From: Candidatus Brocadiia bacterium
Lineage (GTDB): Bacteria > Planctomycetota > MHYJ01 > WSZJ01
Direction: 5' to 3'
Assembly (NCBI GenBank): GCA_013360825.1
Contig: JABWAY010000067.1
Coordinates: forward strand, 1-14,724
Length of the DNA: 14,724 nt
Of this stretch, positions 7,219 to 14,572 are shown piece by piece. Position numbers and translations under genes: made by a program. A model generated the notes under the pieces. It had not been told where the DNA came from and did no database searches. It saw only the letters and a program-made list of their open reading frames with translations. Within the stretch, counting starts at the first letter, position 1; each line of letters opens with the position of its first letter.

Positions 7219-8592
7219 TCAGAGCATCGCGGCGCTGGCCACCGTGTAGAGCAGGTCGTAGCGCGTGATGATGCTGTACCCGCCGCCGGGCTGGCGGACC
7301 AGGACGGCGGGGACGTCGCGGGTGATCGTGGCCGCGACCTGGTCGAGCGGCGTCTCCGGCATGATCACCGGGAACGGCGGGCCCATCACCTCCCGCACGA
7401 GGAGCTTCTTCAGGTCCTTGCCCATCATCAGCAGGTCGAGCACCTTTTCCTCCACGATCGACCCCACGACCGCGGTCTCCTCGAAGACGGGGAGCTGCCC
7501 GATCTCGGTCTCCTTCATCCGGTGGACCGCGTCCAGCATCGACTCGTTCGGGGAGGCTCCGACCATGGCGCGTGCGCCGAGTTTCTTGGAAGCGATCTCG
7601 CGGGCGGTGAGGCGGACGGGGGGGTCGAGGAAGAGGTTTTCGCGCATCCAGGCGTCGTTGTAGACCTTGCCGAGGTTGCGGGTGCCGGTGTCGGGGAGGA
7701 GGACGACGACGACGGCCTCGCGGGGGAGATTGCGGGCGTACTCGAGCGCGGCCCAGACGGCCGAGCCCGAGCTGCCGCCGGCGAAGATTCCCTCCTCCCG
7801 GGTCAGGCGGCGCGCGGTCAGGAACGCCTCCTTGTCGGGGACCTGGACGACCTCGTCGAGGACGGAGAAGTCCATGTTCGCGGGGAAGATGTCCTCGCCG
7901 ATGCCCTCGGTCTTGTAGGTGTGGGCGGTGCCGACGGTGCCGGTCCTGAAGTACTGGTGGTAGAGAGAGCCGATGGGGTCGGCGCCGACGACCTTGACCG
8001 ATGCTTTTTTTTCCTTCAGGTAGCGCCCGACCCCGCTGATCGTGCCGCCGGTCCCCATGCCCGCCACGAAGACGTCCACCTTGCCGTCCGTGTCCTTCCA
8101 GATCTCCGGCCCCGTCGTCTGGTAGTGGGTCTTCTGGTTCTCCAGATTCTCGTACTGGTTCGGGTAGTACGAATTCGGGATCTCCTCGGACAGGCGCTTC
8201 GCCACCGAGTAGTAGGACCGCGGGTCCTCCGGCGCCACCGCCGTCGGGCAGACGATCACCTCCGCGCCGAACGCCTTCAGGAGGTCGATCTTCTCGCGCG
8301 ACTGCTTGTCGGTGATGGTGAATATCGCCTTGTATCCGCGGAGCGCCGCGGTGATGGCCAGCCCGACGCCCGTGTTGCCGCTCGTCCCCTCGATGATCGT
8401 CCCCCCGGGTTTGAGCTTTCCCGTCCTCTCCGCTTCGTACACCATCCGGATCCCGATGCGGTCCTTCACGCTCCCGCCCGGGTTCATGAATTCGCATTTC
8501 GTGAGGATCGTGCATCGGACCCCCGCGGCGACCCGGTTGAGACGGACCATCGGGGTGCTGCCGATGACGGACAGGATGTTCTCATGCCACAT
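7219..8592 (-). CDS. cbs: Cystathionine beta-synthase with C-terminal CBS-domain pair
   Basis: This 457-residue fold-type II PLP enzyme condenses homocysteine with serine to give cystathionine. The catalytic core (1-~320) shows the PLP lysine K43 in NPGGSVKDRIG, the substrate loop GTSGNTGVG (69-77), the phosphate-binding glycine loop GMGTGGTISG (178-187), AGGSSGSA (271-278) and LLPDTGTRN near the core end. Residues ~330-457 form two CBS motifs (Bateman module), for example QLPVFEETAVVGSI and VPAVLVRQ, which in other enzymes bind adenosyl ligands. The N-terminal haem domain of animal enzymes is absent, as usual in bacteria. The frame extends upstream to 8697, but the extra 35 residues are Arg/Pro/Ser-rich junk. 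ATG 8592 is preferred, since the conserved core starts there (ENILSVIGSTPMVRLNR) and GGAG lies 7 nt upstream. It converges with the cystathionine gamma-lyase gene, with only 22 nt between the stops. A plain cysteine synthase is unlikely given the CBS pair. Confidence 0.93.
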   Translation of the reverse strand: MWHENILSVIGSTPMVRLNRVAAGVRCTILTKCEFMNPGGSVKDRIGIRMVYEAERTGKLKPGGTIIEGTSGNTGVGLAITAALRGYKAIFTITDKQSREKIDLLKAFGAEVIVCPTAVAPEDPRSYYSVAKRLSEEIPNSYYPNQYENLENQKTHYQTTGPEIWKDTDGKVDVFVAGMGTGGTISGVGRYLKEKKASVKVVGADPIGSLYHQYFRTGTVGTAHTYKTEGIGEDIFPANMDFSVLDEVVQVPDKEAFLTARRLTREEGIFAGGSSGSAVWAALEYARNLPREAVVVVLLPDTGTRNLGKVYNDAWMRENLFLDPPVRLTAREIASKKLGARAMVGASPNESMLDAVHRMKETEIGQLPVFEETAVVGSIVEEKVLDLLMMGKDLKKLLVREVMGPPFPVIMPETPLDQVAATITRDVPAVLVRQPGGGYSIITRYDLLYTVASAAML

Positions 8593-8623
8593 GCCGCGAC
8601 TCCGGGTTGGGGACCGTGCGGGG

Positions 8624-8629
8624 ATTCTA
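8624..8629 (-). promoter_or_regulatory. Candidate -10 element for the cystathionine beta-synthase gene
   Basis: On the minus strand TAGAAT matches the -10 consensus at five of six positions and lies about 32 nt upstream of the ATG at 8592. The best -35-like hexamer, TTGTTC (8651-8656), is 21 nt away, which is longer than usual. The element is therefore weakly supported. Confidence 0.25.
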
Positions 8630-8690
8630 CGGGGGCGGCGCGACGGACCCGAACAAAAGCGTCGTCGGGAGGCGCGGGTTTCGAAGAGAG

Positions 8691-8719
8691 TTGTCACGCG
8701 AAGCGGCGCTGACTAGCAT
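8691..8719 (+). promoter_or_regulatory. Candidate promoter overlapping the HD-GYP start
   Basis: TTGTCA (8691-8696) and TAGCAT (8714-8719) are 17 nt apart, with 5 of 6 and 4 of 6 consensus matches. The -10 element runs into the ATG at 8718. Transcription from here would begin near 8726, so only the second in-frame ATG (8730) could be used from it, almost leaderless. No convincing ribosome site precedes either ATG, which fits but does not prove that reading. Confidence 0.3.
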
Positions 8720-9941
8720 GAACCGTTTCATGGACCAGCGCGAACAGCTGCTCAAGCTCAACCAGATCGGGATTGCGCTCTCGAACGAACGGAATCTCGG
8801 GGCGCTGCTCGACCTGATCCTCCACGAAGCGCGGAACTTCACGCGCGCCGAGGCGGGGACGCTGTTCACGCGGCACGGGGAGCACCTGAAGTTCGAGGTG
8901 GCGCACAACGACGTGCTGTCGGAGAAGCTGGGGCGCGGGAATACGGCGCGGCACATCCGGGACACGCTGATCCCGATCACGAAGCAGTCGCTGGCGGGGT
9001 ACACGGCGGCGACAGGCGAGGTGCTGAACATCCCGGATGCGTACGCCATCCCCGCGGAGTCGGAGTACCGGTTCAACGACGAATACGACCGCCGCAACGG
9101 GTTCCGGACGCAGTCCCTGCTCGTGGTCCCGATGAAGTCCGTGCAGGACGAGGTGATCGGCGTGCTGCAGCTGCTGAACGCGCGCGACGAGGGCGGGAAG
9201 ATCGTCCCGTTCGACCGGCGGTTCGAGATGCTGGTGCTCTCGCTGGCCTCGCAGGCGGCCGTGGCGTACCGGAACGCCTGCCTGACGCAGGAGATCAAGC
9301 AGGCGTACCTGGACACGATCCTGCGGCTTTCGATCGCCGCCGAGTACCGCGACACGGACACCGCGGTGCACATCCGCCGCATGAGCCTCTACTCGGCCGC
9401 GATCGCCGAGGCGATGCCGCTCCCCGCGGACGAGGTCGAGCAGATCCTCTTCGCAAGCCCGATGCACGACATCGGGAAGATCGGCGTCAGCGACCGGATC
9501 CTGCAGAAGCCCGGGAAGCTGACGGAAGAGGAGTTCGCGGAGATGAAGAAGCACACGACGATCGGGGCCGCGATTCTCGACGGGGCGGAGGCGCCGGTGC
9601 TGAAGCTGTCCTGCGAGATCGCCCTCGCGCACCATGAGAAGTGGGACGGGAGCGGGTATCCGGCCGGGGTGAAAGGCGCCGATATCCCGCTCCCGGGAAG
9701 AATCGTGGCCGTGGCGGACGTCTTCGACGCCCTGGCGAGCGCCCGCTGCTACAAGCCCGCGATGCCCTTCGAAAAGGCCGTGGCGATCGTCGAGGAGGGC
9801 GCAGGGAAGCATTTCGACCCGGACTGCGTCGCCGCCTTCCGCCGCGCGCTCCCGAAGATCCGCCAGATCTACGACGAGTACCGGGACGAGGCCGCGGGGA
9901 TGCTGAAGCTGTCCGCCGCCGCACCGTTCCCGGCGCGATAG
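8718..9941 (+). CDS. GAF-HD-GYP domain cyclic-di-GMP phosphodiesterase-like protein
   Basis: This 407-residue cytoplasmic protein, counted from ATG 8718, has no membrane segment. Residues ~20-190 form a GAF sensor domain, with the typical end LLVVPMKSVQDEVIGVLQLLNA. Residues ~200-395 are an HD-GYP domain. Visible metal-site residues are H218 (TAVHIRRM), H250-D251 (MHDIGKIGV), H279 (KKHTTIG), H305-H306 (AHHEKWDGSGYP) and D334 (VADVFDAL). The GYP signature is intact (DGSGYP, 310-315), so hydrolysis of cyclic di-GMP or a related cyclic dinucleotide is expected. The frame is open back to 8607, but those residues lack domain similarity and ATG 8718 or 8730 is favoured. No receiver domain is present, so the GAF ligand is the likely control. 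The next gene starts 8 nt downstream, suggesting co-transcription. The specific nucleotide and the GAF signal are unknown. Confidence 0.9.
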   Translation: MNRFMDQREQLLKLNQIGIALSNERNLGALLDLILHEARNFTRAEAGTLFTRHGEHLKFEVAHNDVLSEKLGRGNTARHIRDTLIPITKQSLAGYTAATGEVLNIPDAYAIPAESEYRFNDEYDRRNGFRTQSLLVVPMKSVQDEVIGVLQLLNARDEGGKIVPFDRRFEMLVLSLASQAAVAYRNACLTQEIKQAYLDTILRLSIAAEYRDTDTAVHIRRMSLYSAAIAEAMPLPADEVEQILFASPMHDIGKIGVSDRILQKPGKLTEEEFAEMKKHTTIGAAILDGAEAPVLKLSCEIALAHHEKWDGSGYPAGVKGADIPLPGRIVAVADVFDALASARCYKPAMPFEKAVAIVEEGAGKHFDPDCVAAFRRALPKIRQIYDEYRDEAAGMLKLSAAAPFPAR

Positions 9942-9949
9942 GGGGGCGG

Positions 9950-10837
9950 ATGGCGGCGAACGTTCCGGACTGGGCGCCTTCCTTCGAAGAGCCCCTCTAC
10001 AGGGAGTTCATCGGAGCCGTTTTCCGCGAGATGGAGGCGCGCGGGCAGAAGGCGGTCGAGACGCTCGACGGCGTGCGCTTCCGGGGCAAGATCCGGCGGC
10101 TGGGGCCGCTGGCGGAGGTCTGCCGGTTCATGCCGGTGGCGCAATGGAAGCGGGCGGTGGGGGCGTATTTCGACCGGGTCGAGAGGGCGGACGCGGCGCT
10201 GCAGGAGTATCTCGGGCGGGCGGACCTGGCCGACACGCGCGCGAAGCTGCGGATCCGCATGGCCTCGGAGCGGTCGGTGACGGAGGCGGGGGCGGACCTC
10301 TGTTCGAAGCCGGTCGCGCCGGGGCTGGTGGCGACGCTCGTGCTGGGGACCGAGGCCGGGGCGGCTCCGGTCACGGCGGCGATGGCGGAGGGGTGGGGGG
10401 TCCCGACCGAGGCGCTGTTCGAGGGCGCGCGGGCAAACCACAAGCGGCGGAAACCGCGGCGGGAGGGGGAGTCCGCCGCGCAGATACTCGTGGTGGCGGG
10501 GGCGGACCTGGATCACGCGACCGAGGTCCTCTTCATGGACCACTATGTCCCCCTCGAGCCGTCCGCGGGGACGCTCCTCATCGTCCCGAACCGCCGGACC
10601 CTGGCCTGGCACGAGATCCACGACATGGGGGTCCTGCAGGCGATCGAGACGCTGGTCGTCATCGGCTACCAGATCTTCCAGGAGGGGTCCGAGCCGGTGC
10701 TCCCCGTCCTGTACTGGTACCGCCGTCGCCGCTTCGCCATGCTCCCGCTCGAGATCCAGGGCCAGAACGTGCGCTTCATGCCGCCCATCGAATTCGTCGC
10801 GGCGCTGAAGAAGATCGGGGTCGACCTGGCCGAGTAG
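9950..10837 (+). CDS. Conserved protein of unknown function, possibly DUF1444/YtpQ-like
   Basis: This 295-residue, probably soluble protein starts at ATG 9950, with GGGGGGCGG directly upstream and 8 nt after the HD-GYP stop. The frame is open much further upstream, but that part is an Arg-rich shadow of the HD-GYP gene. I do not recognise it with certainty. Its middle resembles DUF1444: a strand-rich stretch GLVATLVLGTEAGAAPVTAA, a helix with VPTEALFEGARANHKR, then LLIVPNRRTLAWHEIHD, similar to the family's 'vvavPnRd' motif. The C-terminal half contains LPVLYWYRRRRFAMLPLEIQ and then a last helix (FVAALKKIGVDLAE). No catalytic motif, signal peptide or membrane helix is visible. Its position suggests a function connected to the cyclic-nucleotide phosphodiesterase, but nothing in the sequence shows how. 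Confidence 0.75.
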   Translation: MAANVPDWAPSFEEPLYREFIGAVFREMEARGQKAVETLDGVRFRGKIRRLGPLAEVCRFMPVAQWKRAVGAYFDRVERADAALQEYLGRADLADTRAKLRIRMASERSVTEAGADLCSKPVAPGLVATLVLGTEAGAAPVTAAMAEGWGVPTEALFEGARANHKRRKPRREGESAAQILVVAGADLDHATEVLFMDHYVPLEPSAGTLLIVPNRRTLAWHEIHDMGVLQAIETLVVIGYQIFQEGSEPVLPVLYWYRRRRFAMLPLEIQGQNVRFMPPIEFVAALKKIGVDLAE

Positions 10838-10867
10838 GCGGGGTGCCCGAATCTCCCAAACGCGCGT

Positions 10868-10890
10868 GGACAGGGTCCGTACATCTGTCC
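10868..10890. promoter_or_regulatory. Inverted repeat upstream of the PDZ gene
   Basis: GGACAG (10868-10873) and CTGTCC (10885-10890) form a perfect 6-bp inverted repeat around an 11-nt centre, in the 84-nt gap before the PDZ gene. A TATTCT (10903-10908, 4 of 6 to the -10 consensus) and a GGGAGG ribosome site (10910-10915) lie downstream. It could be an operator or a weak hairpin. There is no T-run, so it is not a normal terminator. Confidence 0.3.
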
Positions 10891-10921
10891 GGAGACTACA
10901 CCTATTCTCGGGAGGCGTCGC

Positions 10922-13462
10922 ATGCTGCGCTGGACATTCATCACCACGGCCCTGTTGGCAATGCTGGCGGGTACGACTGCGCTGGCGCTGGAGGACGGGA
11001 AGCAGGACAAGGAGAAGCTGCGGCAGGAGATCCTCCGGAAGGTGGAGGAGCGGCTGAAGGCCGAGAACAAGCGGGTGATGGACGAGGTGCGGAAGATTCT
11101 CGAGGAAGAGCTGAAGCGGATGGACGAGGAGGAGGAGCCGGCGCCGGTGAAGCCTCCGAAGAAGGAGCCGCCGAAGAAAGATCCGCCGAAGAAGGAGCCT
11201 CCGAAGAAGAGCGAGCCTGGGTACATGGGCGTCTACCCGGAGGACATCTCCGCCGAGATGCGGAAGCTGCTGAAGCTGAAGCCGGACCAGGGAGTCCTGA
11301 TCGCGGGGGTTTCCGAGAACGGACCTGCGGCGAAGGGCGGGCTGAAGGCGAACGACGTGGTGCTCGAGGTGGACGGCGAGCCGGTCGGTTCGGGCGAGGA
11401 GCTCCGCGAGGCGATCCAGGAGCACAAGGCAGGGGAGACGGTGGACCTCCTGGTGCTGCGGAAGAAGGAGAAGCTGGAGTTGAGCGTGAAGCTGGCCTCG
11501 CGGCAGGCGATCGAGGAGGAGGAGGAAGGCGGGGAGGACGAGGAAGAAGACGAGGAGGAGCCGCCCGCGAAGCCGGCGACGAAGAAGCCCAAGGTGATCT
11601 TCGAGCCGCGCGCCGAGTCGCCGAAGTTCGACGAGAAGACGGAGGCGGAGCTCCGCAAGGAGATCGAGCGCTTCCTGGACGAGCACCTCGAGAAGCAACC
11701 TGCACCGAAGACCCCGAAACTGCTGATTCCGGGGGAGCGGTTCTTCATCGGGGAGGACGAGGACGGCGAGGACGACGAACCCGCCGGGAAGCCGGGGCGG
11801 GAGATGCGCGAGCTCGCAAAGCGGTTCCTGAGGGACCTGCTCGAGAAGCTGGAGGAGGAGCCCGGAGAGGACCCTGAGGAGGAGGAGCCCGGGTTCGGAT
11901 TCGACGAGGAACTCCGCCGGATGATGGAGAAGTTCGAGGGGCTCCGCGGCGAGGAGATGGAGAAGCTCCAGGAGAAGTTCCAGGAGATGATGGAGAAGCT
12001 GAAGGACGAGGACTACCTCCGGGAGCTGATGGAGGGGCTGAACAAGGGTGACCTCCGCGATCAGCTGGAGCGTTTTCTCGGCCAGGGCGGCGGCGGGGAG
12101 GACGAGGAGGACCTGACCGATCCGGACGAGGAGGAGGCGCCTGCGCCGAGGCAGCCGCAGCCCGCGCCGAAAGGCGGCGCGTGGCTGGGGGTGCAGCCCG
12201 AGGATCTGAGTCCCGAGATGCGCCGGCAGCTCAAGGTCGAATCGGGCGTGCTGGTCCGGGAGGTCGTCGAGGAGAGTCCGGCCGAGGAGGCGGGGCTGAA
12301 GGACGGGGACATTCTGCTGGAGATCAACGGCGAGGCGATCGAGGGCCCCGAGGGGCTCCGTGCCGCGCTGGCCGGGCTGAAAGGCGGGACGAAGGCGACG
12401 CTCACGATTCTGAGGAAGGGCAAGCGGATCGAGAAGGACGTGACGCTGGCGGCGAAGCGGAAGATCTCGATTCCGTCGAAGGCCGCGCCCGCGACGTTCG
12501 ACATCGAGGACAAGAAGCCGTCGAAGAAGAAGTCGGGTGCGGGCGACAAGAAGCGGACGGAGGAGTTTCACTTCGCGGTCCTCGACGGGGACGGCCGGAC
12601 GATCCTGAAGGTGCCGGCGCGGGATGCGGCGAAGCTGATGGAGATGGCGCGGGCGGCGGGGATTCCGCTGCCCGGGCTGGAGGGATCGGCCGGGAAGGGC
12701 GCGCTCGGGAAGCTGCTGGGCGACGGCGGGGGTGACGGGAAGAAGAAGGACTCGAAGAAGAGGGCGAAGAAGCCTGGGGCGCAGAAAAAGGACGGGCGGC
12801 ATGGCGCCGACGAGCTGCACGACCTGTTCCGGAAGTTTCAGGGGCGGGGGGCGGGGGAGTGGCGCGAACTGCTCGAGCGGCACGGGCGGGAGTTCCTGAA
12901 GAAAGGCGGGCGGGAGTTTGAGTTCGACGGGAAGCGGCTGGAGCTGGAGAAGCTGTTCCGGGGCCGCGGGCCGCAGGAGGGCCGGCGGATTCTGGAGCGG
13001 GTGATTCCGCCCGGGGCGCGGGGCTGGATGGAGCGCTCCGGCGGCCCGGTCTGCCCGCACGGGTGTCCCGAGTGCCGGAAGAAGGAGCAGGGGATGAAGA
13101 GGGGCGACGGGGCGCGGAAGGTGGAGCGGAAGGAGTTCCGGATCCCGCCGAAGGGGAAGGACTGGCGGGAGGGGCACGAGTTCGAGTTCGAATTCGAGCT
13201 TGAGAAGCCGAAGGCGCCGAAGAAGAAGACGGTGGAACGCGAGTCGGACCGTCGGGGCGCGCCGAAGGCGAAGCCGGCGCCGCGCGGGAAGGGGTCGGTC
13301 GAGGAGGAGATGGGGAAGGCCCGGCGCGAGATCGAGAAGGCGCTGAAGGAATTCGGCGGGGACCGGATGCCGGAGGAGCTCCGGGAGGAGCTGAAGGAGC
13401 TGTTGAAGGACCTGCAGGAGAAGCAGCCGAAGGGGCGTTCCCGCAAGATGATCGCGGCTTGA
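10922..13462 (+). CDS. Exported double-PDZ protein with highly charged low-complexity regions
   Basis: This 846-residue protein begins with a clear Sec signal peptide (MLRWTFITTALLAMLAGTTALA, cleavage around residue 22), so it is periplasmic or outside the cell. Residues ~25-70 form a charged helix, 78-97 a PPKK repeat. PDZ1 covers ~99-195 and PDZ2 ~418-512. Both open with the same pattern, YMGVYPEDISAEM and WLGVQPEDLSPEM, so they are probably an internal duplication. Between and after them lie Glu/Lys/Arg-rich helices. A CX3CX2C motif (C711, C715, C718, with H713) contains the only cysteines. There is no trypsin-like, C-terminal-processing or RseP-type protease domain, which sets it apart from DegP and its relatives. 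PDZ domains bind protein C-termini or exposed peptides. ATG 10922 follows GGGAGG at ideal spacing. The sigma gene begins 23 nt downstream, so an envelope sensing or scaffolding role linked to the sigma/anti-sigma pair is plausible inference. Confidence 0.88.
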   Translation: MLRWTFITTALLAMLAGTTALALEDGKQDKEKLRQEILRKVEERLKAENKRVMDEVRKILEEELKRMDEEEEPAPVKPPKKEPPKKDPPKKEPPKKSEPGYMGVYPEDISAEMRKLLKLKPDQGVLIAGVSENGPAAKGGLKANDVVLEVDGEPVGSGEELREAIQEHKAGETVDLLVLRKKEKLELSVKLASRQAIEEEEEGGEDEEEDEEEPPAKPATKKPKVIFEPRAESPKFDEKTEAELRKEIERFLDEHLEKQPAPKTPKLLIPGERFFIGEDEDGEDDEPAGKPGREMRELAKRFLRDLLEKLEEEPGEDPEEEEPGFGFDEELRRMMEKFEGLRGEEMEKLQEKFQEMMEKLKDEDYLRELMEGLNKGDLRDQLERFLGQGGGGEDEEDLTDPDEEEAPAPRQPQPAPKGGAWLGVQPEDLSPEMRRQLKVESGVLVREVVEESPAEEAGLKDGDILLEINGEAIEGPEGLRAALAGLKGGTKATLTILRKGKRIEKDVTLAAKRKISIPSKAAPATFDIEDKKPSKKKSGAGDKKRTEEFHFAVLDGDGRTILKVPARDAAKLMEMARAAGIPLPGLEGSAGKGALGKLLGDGGGDGKKKDSKKRAKKPGAQKKDGRHGADELHDLFRKFQGRGAGEWRELLERHGREFLKKGGREFEFDGKRLELEKLFRGRGPQEGRRILERVIPPGARGWMERSGGPVCPHGCPECRKKEQGMKRGDGARKVERKEFRIPPKGKDWREGHEFEFEFELEKPKAPKKKTVERESDRRGAPKAKPAPRGKGSVEEEMGKARREIEKALKEFGGDRMPEELREELKELLKDLQEKQPKGRSRKMIAA
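11153..11212 (+). repeat. Four tandem 15-bp units encoding PPKK(E/D/S)
   Basis: Four consecutive 15-bp units, near-copies of CCGCCGAAGAAGGAG, encode PPKKE, PPKKD, PPKKE and PPKKS (residues 78-97 of the PDZ protein). They form a rigid cationic linker between the N-terminal charged helix and PDZ1. The unit length keeps the frame, so the copy number could vary between strains. Confidence 0.9.
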
Positions 13463-13485
13463 GGCGAGGACACGGAGCCGATACC

Positions 13486-14115
13486 ATGGTCACCACCTGC
13501 CTGCAACGGATCGAATCCCCTCAAACCCAGCGGGGTATCCGCCGCGTGGACCGTGAAGAAACCGCCCTGATCCGAGCCTGCCAGAACGGCAGCGAGGAGG
13601 CATTCCGCGAACTCGTGGAGCGCTACCAGCGGCGGACGTACTGGATCGCCTACAACATGCTGGGGAACTACGACCTGGCGAGCGACATCAGTCAGGAGGC
13701 GTTCCTCCGGGTCTACAAGGCGATCAACCGGTTCGATCTCGAGCGGAACTTCTATACCTGGCTGTACCAGATCGTGACGAACCTCTGCATCGATCACATG
13801 CGCAAGGAGGGCGGCGCGGGCGGCCGTTCGGCGCGGCTGGACGACGTGGCGGAGCCGCCCGACCCCGATGTGCGCCCGAGCGGGTCGCGGCTGGAGTCGG
13901 AGGAGGTGCGGGAGCAGGTTCACGAGGTGCTGCAGGCGCTGGCGCCGAACTACCGGACGGTGCTGGTGCTGCGGGACCTGCAGGGGATGACCTGCGAGGA
14001 GATCGCGGAGATCGTCCAGGCGAACAACGCGACGGTGCGGTGGCGCCTGCACATGGCACGGAAGATGTTCAAGGACGCATGGGAAGCCCGCCAGCCGGCG
14101 GCGGAGGAGGACTAA
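13486..14115 (+). CDS. ECF-type RNA polymerase sigma factor (sigma-70 family, region 2 and 4)
   Basis: This 209-residue protein has the two-domain ECF layout. Region 2 covers ~26-108: ALIRACQNGSEEAFRELVERY, then the -10 recognition helix LASDISQEAFLRVYKAI and TWLYQIVTNLCIDHMRK. Region 4 covers ~142-197, with LAPNYRTVLVLRDLQGMTCEEIAEI and the DNA-recognition helix ATVRWRLHMARK. No region 1.1 or 3 is present, as expected for this class. A ~30-residue acidic/Pro linker (RLDDVAEPPDPDV) joins the halves. The frame could start at TTG 13459, overlapping the PDZ stop; ATG 13486, with GGAG at 13473-13476, is chosen because it fits family length better. The anti-sigma gene starts one base after its stop. 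The target promoters are unknown, and autoregulation upstream of the PDZ gene is a reasonable guess. Confidence 0.95.
   Translation: MVTTCLQRIESPQTQRGIRRVDREETALIRACQNGSEEAFRELVERYQRRTYWIAYNMLGNYDLASDISQEAFLRVYKAINRFDLERNFYTWLYQIVTNLCIDHMRKEGGAGGRSARLDDVAEPPDPDVRPSGSRLESEEVREQVHEVLQALAPNYRTVLVLRDLQGMTCEEIAEIVQANNATVRWRLHMARKMFKDAWEARQPAAEED
14104..14110 (+). promoter_or_regulatory. Strong ribosome binding site for the anti-sigma gene
   Basis: GGAGGAGG at the very end of the sigma gene lies 6 nt before ATG 14117. With sigma stop and anti-sigma start separated by one base, translation of the two proteins is probably coupled, keeping their amounts in step. Confidence 0.7.
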
Positions 14116-14116
14116 G

Positions 14117-14572
14117 ATGGACTGCACCGTGATGAAGAGGACGTTTCCGGCCCTGATGGCGGGAGATCTGCCTGTCGCCGAAACGGCACAGGCGGAGGAG
14201 CATCTCCTGCATTGCGAGAGCTGCTCGCGGGAGTTCGAGGCGTACGAGAGCCGGTTCTACATGCAGTACGAGCCCGCCGGGAAGGCGATGGCGGCGGCGT
14301 CGAAGGCGGCGCTGCCGGAGCTGCAGGTGGAGAAGTTCCAGGCCGCGCTGAAGGCGCGGCTCCAGGGGGACTGCCCCCGCGTGGAGGGGCTCTTCACGAG
14401 ATTCCTCGGAAACGAACTGAGCAGGGCGGAGAGCGACGGGGTCGCCGCGCACCTGCAGGGGTGCGAGCCCTGTTCGCGGGCGTTCGAGGCGTACGAGGGG
14501 CGGGTCTTCGGGCAGGTCGAGCCGGCCGGGATGGCGCTGGAAGCGGCGGCGAAATGCGCGCCGCCCGAGGGG
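14117..14572 (+). repeat. Internal tandem duplication of the zinc-finger domain coding sequence
   Basis: Two units with a 249-nt period (14117-14323 and 14366-14572) encode the two ZAS domains. The spacing between matching residues is 83 for the Cys, His, CxxC, FEAYE, Q-x-EPAG and (L/P)PE motifs. The copies have diverged considerably in between, so the duplication is old rather than an assembly artefact. Confidence 0.8.

Noticed and set aside
10144..11877. Plus-strand frame of 577 codons overlapping two real genes
   Set aside because: Gly/Arg/Ala low-complexity translation that crosses the stop of one real gene and the start of the next.
13052..13075. CX3CX2C read as a radical-SAM cluster motif
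   Set aside because: The protein is exported and lacks the rest of the radical-SAM barrel, so only the spacing matches.
9869..13177. Very long open frame on the minus strand opposite the PDZ gene (1102 codons)
   Set aside because: It is Leu/Arg/Pro-rich without domain motifs, and mirrors the GAG/AAG-rich PDZ gene, whose complement rarely contains stops.
10922..13462. DegP/HtrA-type serine protease identity for the PDZ protein
   Set aside because: No trypsin-like domain or GNSGG motif is present, only two PDZ domains and charged linkers.
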